DNA of 64,000 nt from Zymoseptoria tritici IPO323 (lineage: Eukaryota > Ascomycota > Dothideomycetes > Mycosphaerellales > Mycosphaerellaceae). The notes under the pieces are model-generated. The model saw only the letters and a list, made by a program, of their open reading frames with translations. It did not search any database and was not told the DNA's origin. Location: positions 1,612,001 through 1,676,000 of the forward strand of contig NC_018217.1 in NCBI RefSeq assembly GCF_000219625.1, written 5' to 3'. The stretch's first letter is position 1. Each line of letters begins with the position of its first letter. Shown here piece after piece: positions 21,961 to 32,725 of this stretch. Both the position numbers and the translations under genes were made by a program.

Positions 21961-23650
21961 CTAGACCTCGCTCTTCTCGGACCCGGCTACATGTACACCT
22001 CCCTTTTCTGACGTGATACTGGCCCCTCGTAGTCGCACGCTGTCGGAATCCTGGATGGCAGCAATCTTCGCGCCAATGCCCCCACTCTGGTACTTGGAAA
22101 ACTGCCAGCCCCACAAGCAGTGATCGAAGAGCTCATCAGTTTGTTCAAGAGACCTGCCTCTGAGTTCTGGGACGAAGAAGGACCCGAGTAGTGCCAGGAA
22201 AGACGATGCTGCTGCGAAGAACCGTCCAACCCTGGCTGCAAGACCAGCCGAGCCAGGCGCTTTGTTCGTCAGGTATGGAGTGACACTGGTGATGAGGATG
22301 GCGACGAGCATGTTCACAACACCCCAAACTGCCAGCACCTGCGTCGATGGCGGGTCCCGCCAATCTCACCGCCCAGAGAAAAGAGGTCAGCATGTTCTCA
22401 GGCGGGAAGGTCTCCTTGACTTATCAATGACGAAGGCGTTGGTGACGGACCAGCGAGCAAAGGTCGCCGTCAAGGTAATGCTGGCGATCACAGTGTTTAC
22501 TGAATACGTGTTGGACACCGGCGCGGCCGCGGATCCACCGGTGCCAAGTATTGCGACAATGGTGAGGAAGATGAATGTCAAAGTGCCACCCGCAATGGAG
22601 AAGAAACGCCGTCCGAGCCAGTCATATGTTCCAATCTGGAAGGCGCATGAAACGATCTGAAGTGCGTTGCCGATGACCACGTAGGTGAAGGAATTGGTTT
22701 TCAATCCAGATATAGTAGGTCGCGGCGAAAAAGTTGGTCCATTGAATGCCCGTGGACTGAAGCAGAGCGAAGAGCGTGCAACAGATCCATGTGCGACGAA
22801 GCATGTTTCCTTGAAAGATCTCGACCCAGCGTCCTTGATCCTGCCCACCTTGCTCTTCCAAAGACTGCACGATTGCATCAATCTCCACCGAGGTCAGGCC
22901 CTTGGCGGCATCTTCCTTCGGACGAAGACGATTGAGGCTGGCCAATGCATCGTCTCTCCTGCCTTTGACGATCAGCCAGCGAGGAGATTCCACCGTGAAC
23001 CAGATGAAGATCAGGATGAGGACGGCTGGGATGAACTGGACGGCGACCGGAATCAACCCTTGGAGGCTGTCTCGGTAGCGTAGGCCCTACTCATTCCAGC
23101 ACCCCACAGGTTCCCAAACCATTGAGGAACAGCATGCTTCCAGAAAGGAGTCCACGGGTCAATACAGGGCTCACCTCGCCGTTGAAGTGGATGACAGCCA
23201 TCTCGGCCAGTTCAGTGGCAATGTATGCGAGGAAGCGACCAAACGTGAGCTGTTCCCATGATCCAGTCAAGTTGCTGGTCAGCTCAATGATCACGCCGAT
23301 GATCTGGACGAAAGCAACGATGATCATGCAGAGCTTGTAAGTAACTGTCAAACGAACGAAGAGGTTAATGGATGTCCTTGATGCCGTCGATCGACGTGCA
23401 CTTACCCAAACCAATCAATCGCAAAACTGGACAGGAGTGCTCCGAGTGCTTGGCCCGCAAATGGAATCGAGTTCATGGCTGCGGATACATTCGAAGGCAA
23501 GGCGTATGCTTTGGTCTTGGGATTGAACATGTCAAACTTGGATCGGAAGGATGGCAAGGCCTGCAGCCGTCTCCATATCGAATAGCAGCGATGGAAAGTC
23601 CGCATCCAAAGACGTCAAACAAGCAGCAGACGAGAAGGGGAGCCCATGGC
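21961..23650 (-). pseudogene. MFS sugar-porter transporter relic with several frameshifts
   Basis: Reading the minus strand from about 23650, clear sugar-transporter pieces appear in order but in changing frames: VFGCGLSIAAIRYG; FRSKFDMFNPKTKAYALPSN and AAMNSIPFAGQALGALLSSF; YKLCMIIVAFVQIIGVIIE; FNGEVSPVLTRGLLSGS; FTVESPRWLIVKGRRDDAL; QWTNFFAATYYI; TYVVIGNALQIVSCAFQIGT; then VWGVVNMLVAILITSVTPYL and LRGRSLEQTDELFD at the C-terminus (stop 21961). Frames change near 23570, 23390, 23095, 23050, 22690 and 22400. Some could be introns, but those at about 23095, 23050 and 22690 fall inside conserved helices where single-base changes explain them. This was a 12-helix hexose/disaccharide permease; substrate unknown. 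Confidence 0.75.
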
Positions 23651-24496
23651 GCATGCTGTCGCTCCTCCTGCTTGAAGTCTTTGTCTCCCAATCGGATCAG
23701 TCCCTCGTGCTCGCCACCTACGGCCAAGTCGCCTCGGAAATCCACTCGCTCGACTCCGCATCCCTGGCTCATGTCCGCTTACATACTCGCACAATGTACG
23801 ACACAGCCACTATACGGCAAGCTCAGCGACTTATACAGTCGGAAGTCGTGTCTGCTCACTGCATACGTCTTGATGGCGATTGGGACGGCGGGCTGAGGAC
23901 TTTCGCAGAGCATGGGTCAGATTATCGCCTCGCGGGCAGTTCAGGGTGCAGGCGGCGCGGGAATGGTCAGCATCGTGTCGATTGTCGTGACAGACACCAT
24001 GCCGAAGAAGGAGGTTGCCACCACGAGGAGCTATGTCAATGTCTTGCAGACGATGGGAAGGAGCTGCGGAGGTGTCGTCGGGTTGGTTGGAGATGGGCGT
24101 TCCTTGCACAAGCAGGCGTCGGCGTTGGCAGCGCATCGTTTCATGCAGAACTCCGCAGATCGCTGACCCGAATGCTTGCTGGGTTCCCAAACATGGCTCA
24201 TGCACGTGTATGACCTGCTTACTTGATGTTCAGTTGCTGACCTTTCTGGTAGATCATCGAAAATGCGACAGCAGATCTGAGGTACATCTGGATGACAAAG
24301 GGAGAGCTGCGATACGTCTTGGTCTCGGCGTATGTTCAAGGCTTTCACGCCGTCAACTGTAGGTTGTCAGCAGAGATCTGTGATGCTCCATCAATACTGA
24401 TCGTTCTGATCAGATGTGAGCGTCGTCTGCTCCACCATCGCATTCTTCACGGCTGTCTTGTCACCGGGTTCCAAGCTTCGAGCGGAGGCCGGATAG
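23551..24496 (+). pseudogene. MFS drug/amino-acid transporter relic, internally deleted
   Basis: Pieces in order: SLLLLEVFVSQSDQSLVLAT (frame 1), WLMSAYILAQCTTQPLYGKL with SDLYSRKSCLLTAYVLMAIG (frame 2), MGQIIASRAVQGAGGAGMVS with RSYVNVLQTMGRSCGGVVG (frame 3), VGWRWAFLAQAG (frame 1 again), then after a gap ELRYVLVSAYVQGFHAV and VCSTIAFFTAVLSPGSKLRA with a stop at 24494-24496. This is the layout of a 14-helix Fnx1/Vba-type transporter (DHA2 class): helices 1-6 and the last helix remain, and the middle is missing. At least three frame changes cannot all be introns. Its 5' end overlaps the 5' end of the divergent sugar-porter relic. Confidence 0.7.
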
Positions 24497-25306
24497 TCTC
24501 CGGAGGCAACGAAACTTCGTCGCTTCCCTTTCAAGGGCGGCACGAAGTCGAAGTGATCGAATCTGTAAACGCATAGCGAGAGGTCATGAGAGTCACTCGA
24601 CTCGCGGTAGAAGCCGGTCTGATGCTGAGTGCAGTCTTGCCTGTGCTTGGACGAGCAATCTCAAAGTCACCAGGAGGATGTACTCGACTTGCGAGCATCG
24701 CCATGTTGCTTGATTGGAGGTCAACAGCTTCGCTTCGTCTTGACAACGTTCTGTCATCGATATCGATGTGAAAGCGGCGAAGTCCAGGCCGTCCTGGACC
24801 CGTGCGGGCACGACCAGCGATATCCGGTAGGAATAAGCGCGAAAACCGCCCGCGTGGCAAGTTCCACGTGCAAAGTTAGGTACAAAAATACCGTAGCGGG
24901 TCGAGATCAGCCACGAGCCATTAATTCATGGTTCATGACGGAGTCGCAAATCTAGATCTGTCGCTGCGTAACAAATGGGAAAGCTCACCGACTAACATGC
25001 TCCAAACTCAATCTTGATGGGGCTTGTCGAATGACGGCGTTTTGACGCGTGCCCTCGGTGCCGTGTGGGTGAGCTCGAGTAAAATGTTCAAAAATGCCAG
25101 AGTATAGCAGAAGAGGCTGGCTATAATAGTGTTGAGGATGCATCTCATGGTGACGTCGCACGGTCCACCTGCTGCCGGAGCTAAGGCCGTGGTATATTGT
25201 CGTGGCCGTGGGCAGTTCTTTGTTCGTCTGGCATTTTGCACTTCGACATCCGAGTCCTTGCACAACGGAATATTGCGTCTGAATTGTACACCCGGGCTTC
25301 GACAAT
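24497..25306. other. Intergenic, no gene seen
   Basis: About 810 bp between the transporter relic and the aquaporin. Short frames only, with no recognisable protein and no strong repeat. Confidence 0.5.
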
Positions 25307-26620
25307 ATGAACATCAATGTAAGCACTCAACTCCGCCAAGGAACGATCAGAATCCGGACAGAGCTGATCGTATTCGTTAGAATCCGTTGCCCGGCGCGGC
25401 CGTAGCCATTCCCTTTACTCGAGCTGCCGACCCCAATCAGCGAGGCGACGTCGTCAACGACGATGCAGCGATGCGGATACCCTTTGCTCGCCGGCTTCCA
25501 AACAATCTCCGCAATCATCTCGTTGCAATGAGCGGAGAGTACGTCGGAACAGTACTCTTCCTCTTCTTTGCACTTGGAGGCACACAGGTGGCAAATAATA
25601 TTCCGAGCTCTGCTGGTAGAACAGTAGCAGAGGCTGGAAGTAATCCACAACAGCTTCAGTACATCGCGCTGTGCTTTGGATTCTCCCTGGCGGTGAACGC
25701 TTGGGTGTTCTTCAGAATCAGCGGCGGTCTGTTCAACCCTGCTGTCACGCTCGGCATGTGCCTGATCGGCGCTCTGCCGTGGTTCAGAGGAGTACTGCTC
25801 TTCTTGGTCCAGATCTTGGGAGGCATGACGGCAGCCGCCTTGATCGCAGCAATGCTTCCGGGAGAGCTATCGGTGCAGACCACGTTGGGAGGTGGCACAT
25901 CCGTCGCACAGGGGCTGTTCCTTGAGATGTTCTTGACCGCCGAGCTCGTTTTCACCATTTTCATGCTTGCCGCGGAGAAGCACAAGTCGACTTTCATTGC
26001 ACCCGTCGGAATCGGACTCTCTCTGTTCGTGGCGGAATTGGTGGGCGTGTACTTCACCGGCGGCAGTCTGAACCCAGCTCGTAGCTTTGGCCCTGCTCTG
26101 GTCAACCGGAACTTTCACGGTAAGAAGAGGCCTTTGTCTATTCCAGATTGTGTACGATAGTCGCTGACCTTACGCGCTTTGCTTTCCAGGCTACCATTGG
26201 ATCTACTGGCTAGGACCCATGCTCGGCGCCTGCTTGGCCGCAGGCTTTTACAAGTTCATCAAGGCTCTCGAGTACGAGACTGCAAACCCGGACCAGGACG
26301 GCGATGGCAGGCCGATTGAGCACCACTCTGAGGACGAGAAGACGCTCCGTCCAAGCAGTCACAGCAACGCAACGGGGTTCGCTGGTAGAGGGCTACAAGC
26401 AGAGAACCATTCTTACGGGGACTTTGCTCGCAACACCGCTGCAACGACGAGCCCGCGGCCCGCTTACACGACCCAGGTCTCAATGGCGGCCATGCAGTCT
26501 CCTGGGATGAGCTTCGATGGTGTTGTGCACGGCGGCGACGACGAGAACAACCCTCAGGTCAACTCCAACTCCGATGGAGCTGTGCGTCGGATTGGTCGAG
26601 GCGCCAGCTATACAGCGTAG
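25307..26620 (+). CDS. Aquaporin / MIP-family channel, 3 exons
   Basis: Proposed exons 25307-25318 (MNIN), 25441-26119 and 26190-26620. The last two are certain; the tiny first exon is inferred because the in-frame upstream sequence has a stop and no ATG, and the phase fits. If it is wrong, the first ATG in the main exon is at about 25470 (MRIPFARRLP). The two half-helix motifs are FNPAVTLG and LNPARSFGPALV; the membrane core runs from GEYVGTVLFLFFALGGTQ to WIYWLGPMLGACLAAGFYKF. A hydrophilic tail of about 115 residues (GYGD-like, HHSEDEKTLRPSS) follows. It would conduct water or glycerol across the plasma or vacuolar membrane; the pore filter cannot be read with confidence here. Confidence 0.88.
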
Positions 26621-27109
26621 CGTCGGTCATGGAGTGGTTGTTGTTGTTCTTCGCTGCGAGTAGGGTGCTTTCTCGAGGCTTTGCATGGCGTGCATCATTC
26701 TGCTGCGAATCGGAATTCACGGCGATAGCGTATAATGTGCTGTTCTTCGCAAGCTCGTGCGTCCATTGATGCTGTCTTGTATGAACCCGGATCATGTGCG
26801 CACTCTCAAGTGACACATGCACTGCTCTTCAAGCCAGAATGTCGGCATCGTTGCCAATGTAATAGCATGATCTCAGGAACTTGCGGAGAGGCAAGAAGGT
26901 GATGTCGATGAAGTGATGGGGGTCGAAGTTCGAAGGAAAGTGCCAATCTAACCTGGCTGCAGGCCCGGGCACACATGTCGATGACTAAGCTCTGAATAGG
27001 CGAGATCCAATGCAGGGCACCTCAGACGATGTGCCTTCGTGTCTCGCAGACAATCCATCAACATCTTCGCTGCATGATCGAACAAAGCAGAATGATTGCA
27101 TAACGCGAG
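26621..27109. other. Intergenic, no gene seen
   Basis: 489 bp between the aquaporin stop and the DML1 start, both plus strand. It holds the aquaporin 3' UTR and DML1 promoter. No repeats noticed. Confidence 0.4.
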
Positions 27110-28755
27110 ATGCATGAGATCGTGACTCTCCAGTTTGGCCAGCAGGCCAACTACATTGGCACTCACTACTGGAACACTCAGGTAGGTGAGTGCAATCAAT
27201 CTCCCGGCCTGCGATTCTTCAGCCCATCGAATGCACTGCTAAACATATCACTCAGGAATCCTACTTCACATACGGCGCGGAAGAAGAATCGCCCGTCGAT
27301 CATGACATCTCCTTTCGTCCTGGCATTGGCGCTGATGGTGCCGAAACTTTCACACCCCGGACTCTGATCTACGACCTCAAAGGCGCATTCGGCACACTCC
27401 GGCGCGAGAATGCCTTGTACGAGCTTCAACATCAAGAGAATCCGGCCCAGCAGAGTCAATGGGGTGGCAACACGATTCCGCTGAATCTACCTCCAATCGC
27501 TCCGAGCTCGTATCAGCAGGCTCTGGATCAAGGGCTTACACCTCCTACCTTATCGACGGAGACTGTGCGCTTCTGGTCTGACTATAATCATCTGTTCTAC
27601 CATCCGAAAAGCATTGTCCAATTGAACGAATACGAGCTCAACAGCGATCTCATGCCATTCGAGCAGTGGTCCAAAGGTGAAGAGCTATTCGCCAACCTCG
27701 ACCGAGAGCACGATCTGCTAGATCGAGATCTAAGACCTTTTCTTGAAGAATGCGACCAGCTCCAAGGCATCCAAGTCCTCTCCGGCATCGATGACGCTTG
27801 GGGAGGTTTCGCATCCAAATACCTGGAACGCGTGGCGGATGAGCTAGGCAAAGGCAGCAGATGGGTCTTCGGCCTTCAAGACACGCAGCGCACGACTCGT
27901 GATCGATACGCCCTCCAGCTCGCCAATGTCGCACAGTCTCTGCACAGCATCGACACATCAGCGAGCATGCACATTCCTCTCGGCAGCGTCCCGACTACAC
28001 TACCTGGCTACGTTATCCTCGATAACGCCAGTCGCTGGTCCACGTCCGCCCTTCAGGCTGCCGGAATCGAGTCCCTCACCCTCCCCACCCGCCTTCGCCG
28101 CAATCAATCCGCCTACGCCTCCTTCGACAGCTTAGAGGCAACTCTCAACGGCGACGGTAAACGCCGCATAGCAGGTTGTTCTCTGTCGATCACCGACGCA
28201 GCCGTTCTCGAAGAGCAGCCTACCACCAACGGCACGTCTGACGTCCGCATGACAAACGGCCACTCCCACAATGACGACGAAGACTTCGAACCCAAGGAGA
28301 AAGGTCTCGACGTTGACCTATTCCCAACTCTACCACATACCCTCACCTCCACCCGCGGTCAGCGATCTCAGCGACCTCATACATTCAGCAAAATCACCAC
28401 CCTCCGCGGCGCCTGGAAGTCCCCATCCTCCATCCACCAATCAAATGAAATTGCTCGAGACCGCTTCGCCTCCTCAAGCGACGTGAGGACCAGTATCCAC
28501 CAGTCTCATCTACTCTTTCCCATCCTCTCGTCCTCCCCGCAGATCTTCCACTTCGCGGCAAGACCGTCAAAAGTGGCGATCCAAGCCTCGATGGCCACGT
28601 CGACGGCGATTGGAGGGCATATTCGAGGCGTGGAAGGCGTGGCGAGACGAATGGTCGGGCTGGAGGAGAGGGAGGCGTTGTGTGATGGATTGGCGGCACT
28701 GGCGGATGAGTATGAGGACGGATGGCTGAGTGAGAATGATAGCGAGGATGAGTGA
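27110..28755 (+). CDS. DML1: DML1/misato family protein (mitochondrial inheritance), 2 exons
   Basis: Exons 27110-27181 and 27256-28755 give 523 residues. MHEIVTLQFGQQANYIGTHY is the tubulin-like N-terminus of the misato segment II family; it is followed by PRTLIYDLKGAFGTLRRENAL, FWSDYNHLFYHPKSIVQLNEY, DRDLRPFLEECDQLQGIQVL and DDAWGGFASKYLERVADE, all conserved in DML1. The intron (GTAGGTGAG to CACTCAG) separates WNTQ from ESYFTYG. The protein is needed for partitioning and inheritance of mitochondria and mitochondrial DNA in yeast (family knowledge). A Ser/Thr/Pro-rich stretch around residues 340-440 is less conserved. It is convergent with the large repeat protein, the stops being only about 145 bp apart. 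Confidence 0.92.
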
Positions 28756-28899
28756 TGAACAAAGACGAGACATGGCGTGAAGACTGAAGAAAGAAAAACA
28801 TTCTGGGTATGTACGCCTCGTCGTATGTCATCAAATCATGCGTTCGGGACTGTTGCCAAACTCTCACCCTTTCATCTCATACCTTCCTTCCTGCCATCC

Positions 28900-31800
28900 T
28901 CAAATTCTAGACGTCGCATCCGAGCGATTCACAGCCTCCCAATCCGGACCCGCAACACCAGCAGTATTAGCCTGAGCTGCGGGGTGCCCCGCTGGAGGCT
29001 CCTTGTGCAACTTCGTGTGGCCCTTCTCATCGACTGCCGTCTTAGGGTGGCTACCGCTGTGCTCGTGGCCGATTTCGCTGGTCAATGGACTACGCTGGCC
29101 TTCGGTGGGCCCGTGGCTGGACTCGTGAACGGGCTTGCCCTCGGAATCTAGATGTTGATGATGGTGTCGGTCCTGGAGGCCGGGAGTGTGCTCGAGGTCT
29201 TCGCGGTAAAGTGGTTCCTGCTTGTCATGCTGGTCGTGCGTGGCGAGTGCACTGCCATGCTTTTCGTGGCTGTCGTGCTTGTCATGTTTGTCGTGGCTGT
29301 CATGCTTGTCATGTTTGTCGTGCTTGTCGTGCTTGTCATGCTTCTCATGCTTCTCGTGCTTGTCGTGCTTGTCGTGCTTGTCATGCTTATCGTGCTTGTC
29401 CTCCTTGCTGCCGCCAGGGTGTAAGATCTTCTGAATCAAGCTAGGCTTCTTCTCCTCGCCGTGGTCGCCGCCGTGTTTGGCCTCCTCCTCACGCGCCTTC
29501 TCGAGCTTACGATCATGCTTATCATCGCGAAGACCGTCATGGCCGCTGTAGACTGCGGCGGCTCCACCGGCTGCGCCGACGCCAGCGGCACCAGCTCCGA
29601 CTGCAGCAGGCTCGTGCTTGCGCTGGTCTGGTACAGTTCCACCGTAGGTGTTGTGAGACTCAGTCGCTGGGCCATGCTTGCTGTCAATCTCTGGGTGAGT
29701 TCCGCCGTAGGTCGTGGTAGTTTGGCTCAGTCCAGATCCGTGCGAAGGGTCGATTGCAGGGTTGGCGCCGCCGAACGAGGCACCCGTGGCAGCGGTGTTG
29801 TGATCTCTGGTCGCAGCGTATGCTCCTCCGGCGCCCACTGCACCAGCTCCACCAACGAGAGCAGCGTCTCGATCAAGGTGGCTGTCATGAGCGGTTTGCG
29901 AGCCATGAGGCTGCTGAACTTGAGGAGCAACAGTGGAAGAGGTGTTGGCAATTCCAGTGTTGTGTGGGACGGTGGTGTCATGGTCCCTGGTGGCAGCGTA
30001 TGCTCCTCCGGCGCCCACTGCACCAGCTCCACCAACGAGAGCAGCGTCTCGATCAAGGTGGCTGTCATGAGCGGTTTGCGAGCCATGAGGCTGCTGAACT
30101 TGAGGAGCAACAGTGGAAGAGGTGTTGGCAATTCCAGTGTTGTGTGGGACGGTGGTGTCATGGTCCCTGGTGGCAGCGTATGCTCCTCCAGCGCCGACTG
30201 CGCCAGCTCCACCAGCGAGAGCTGCGTCTCCGCCGTGATGGCTGTCATGGGCGGTCTGCGAACCATACGGCTGCTGAACTTGAGGAGCAACGGTGGAAGA
30301 GGTGTTGGCAATCCCGGAGTCGTGTGGGACAGCAGTATTGTGGTCTCGTGTAGCATCGTATGCTCCAGCTCCAACAGCGCCCGCACCTCCGACGACTGCA
30401 GCGTCTCGGCCAAGATGGCTGTCGTGTCCAGTGGTGGCGCCGTGAGAGTGCTGGGAGTGACCGCCAATTGGGCTCAAAGGAGGACCGGCGGCGACGGCGG
30501 GCTGAAACGGAGAGTTAGCACGACACCAAGTCAAGTCAGAGAGGGAGTATGGCTTACATCAAGTTGATTGGCGATATCCGTGCTGTGAGGGCCTTGATAA
30601 AATCAGCTTATGTCACAGACAGTCTGGAGTGGGCAAAAGCCCGGTGCCCAAGATAATCTCTGATCACACAGGTCTTGTGCACTTTATTACTTACCAGTCG
30701 TTCGGTGGATGTATCCAGGAGCCGGATCTCCAAGACTCTGTACAGCAGCTCCAAGTCTGCTGTGGTCGTGGGAATGAGAGTGAGCAGCTGTGCCAGCACC
30801 CGCACCGGCAAGACCGGCGGCGCCGACAATGCCCGTGTTGCGGAGCAAGTGGGAGTCATCATTGTGGGAGCCCACGCCAGACGAGACAGGAGCGACGGAG
30901 CTGTCCGTCAGTCCTGCGCCATCTACGCCGCCAACAGCCGAAGCGTCACGACCAGTCGCGGAATATCCATCGCCGGGAATGTGAGTCGTGGAAGGAGCTC
31001 CGACAGGGTTGATATGGCTGTCGACGCCGCGCTCACCGCTTGAGGCTCCGTAGGTCGAAACGACGTTAGGCTGGAGCGGAGCTGCAGTTTGGGTGCTGGA
31101 GATGCCTTGTGCTCCAACGGGGTTGATGTGATCAGCTCCAGCGCCGGTCCCGTCTCTGAGCGGGTGAGTGCGGTCGAGGACGTTGGGTTGTGGCTGGTTG
31201 TATTGCGAGGCACCAACACCGGCGCCGGCACCAAGCGCTGCGCCTGAGCCGAGAGCGGCGGCGTTGTGGTTGTCGCTGATCGTGCTGTGGCTTTGTCAGT
31301 GATGCTCTTGCGTCGTCTCGAAAGCTTGAGGACTCACCCTGCTGGCACGCTTCGGTCAGGCAGGGTCGAAGTAGCACCCATCGTCGAGGCAACTGGCAAA
31401 GCAGATCCATGCGTAGAGCCTGCGACCTCAGCATCAGCCTCCTCTCCCGCATATGGACCCTCAACGCCCGATTTGACGCTCATTGCACTCGCAGCATCAT
31501 CCGTCACGACTCGAGAAACAGGCATACCTGCTCCAGCAACACCAGTGGTGCTGCTTTGTCCGGCATGAGCTCCCTCTCCGACCACCGCAGCATTGCTTCC
31601 GTACGCAACATCGTCTCTCTTGTCGCCGCCAGGGTTGAGAATTTGTCGGAGGACACCGTGCTCTTTCTTCGCATCTGGCTCGGTGTACATCCTCGCGTTG
31701 GGATCCACGTTGCCGCCGGTTACTGGGACAGTCGAGGAGGTATCTCCAGTAGTGCGGCTGGCGTCGAATCGCTGCTCGTCGTACTTGTTGCCATCAGGAT

Positions 31801-32039
31801 TGGTGATCTGGCTGACCACACCGCCCGTGTTGTTGTTGTCGGCTCCACCCACCGAGCCGATCTTGGCGGAGTCTTGCTGCGATGTTGGGTGGGTTGTGCT
31901 TCCGTGAGCTTTGGTCTGGGAGTCTCCGTACAAAATCTCGTCGTCCTTGGAGTGACCGGGCGAGCTATGAGTGTCAGTAGATGTGGATTAACTGAGTTGA
32001 TCTCGAGCTTCCTTACAATACTTTCTTGAGCTTGTCCAT
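28900..32039 (-). CDS. Large Gly/Ala/His-rich repetitive hydrophilic protein, 5 exons
   Basis: Exons 32039-32017, 31964-31338, 31284-30695, 30592-30558 and 30501-28900 make 958 residues; all phases close. The protein begins MDKLKKVFSPGHSKDDEIL and has no signal peptide. Three related helical motifs occur: VVSQITNPDGNKYDE, GVLRQILNPGGDKRDD and LIQKILHPGGSKEDK. Two INPVGA motifs, four copies of a 60-residue unit (DHNTAVPH..GIANTSSTVAPQVQQ..GSQTAHDSH, then GGAGAVGAGGAYAATR) and a Lys-His-Asp repeat follow. The composition (Gly, Ala, His, Asp, Thr, almost no Cys or Trp) is that of a hydrophilin or dehydrin-like stress protein; that role is inferred and I know no characterised homolog. The antisense frame through the repeats is open too but is an artefact of composition. 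Confidence 0.8.
29220..29402. repeat. Lys-His-Asp codon repeat (9/12-nt microsatellite-like)
   Basis: On the minus strand codons for K-H-D, K-H-E and D-S-H are repeated about 20 times in frame within the last exon of the large hydrophilic gene. On the plus strand it reads as TCGTGCTTG-type units. Length is likely to vary among strains by slippage in multiples of 9. Confidence 0.85.
29813..30189. repeat. Perfect 180-bp tandem duplication (60-residue unit) inside the large repetitive gene
   Basis: Positions 29813-30009 and 29993-30189 are identical at a period of 180 bp. A third copy at 30181-30360 is clearly related but diverged, and a fourth, more divergent partial copy begins at 30361. The unit length is a multiple of three, so the frame is kept. 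Confidence 0.9.
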
Positions 32040-32725
32040 GATTGCGGTGATGTGTATGTAGTTCTCGAAACGAGTTGGTGGTACGAGATCAGAAGGGAAA
32101 GCTCTCGCAGCAGATGGGTATCATATGTATACCGCACAAAGAACACAAATCAAGGCTCGGTCTTTGTCTTTAAACCTGCCTTGCAGCCAACCGCGGGGCA
32201 CACACCGACAGCTTCGCACATGAAGACGTCATCTTTTTCCAAGATCTCCGTCCACGCACATCATCGCGGCCCGCAGTTCCATCGTAAGTGCGTGCCAAGT
32301 ATTGAGATCATGGTTGGCCAGCTTGTTCTCCTTTGGTGGGCGGTCTGAGTGTGAGACTTGACTTGATGCTAGAGGTGATGTTGGTGGAAGAAGAGAGTGG
32401 TGCTTCGTCCGGAGAGGGGTCCATCAAGCAGGGATCCTGACTCTAGACCCGACTACTCGGTTTCGACAAGCTTTTGGTCAAAATGTGGGGAAGACTGGGG
32501 GCCATGTGGTAAGAAACTGACTCGAGTGTTTGAATAGAGACACTGCACTGGGTACCAAGGCTCTAGGATATGTCCTGCTCGGAGGACAACAATATCGAGC
32601 CAGGGATAGCCTTCAAAAAGAGGTTCCACCCAGCCGATGGATCAAAATCCAAGGCGACTACCAACTCCAACGCCAACGCCAACAATCTCCCGCCCTCGTG
32701 ATCCTTCTCTCCTCACCGCTTCCTC
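32040..32725. other. Intergenic, promoter of the repetitive protein gene
   Basis: 686 bp between the start of the repetitive gene and the stop of the vWA gene (same strand). No gene or repeat is visible; it should hold the promoter of the former. Confidence 0.4.

Noticed and set aside
21961..24496. Repeat-induced point mutation (RIP) as the cause of transporter decay.
   Set aside because: The remaining codons are not AT-shifted and the damage is by frame changes and deletion, not C-to-T changes.
29461..30567. 368-codon plus-strand frame with repeats.
   Set aside because: It is antisense to the repetitive coding exon of the hydrophilic protein; the repeats make every frame open.
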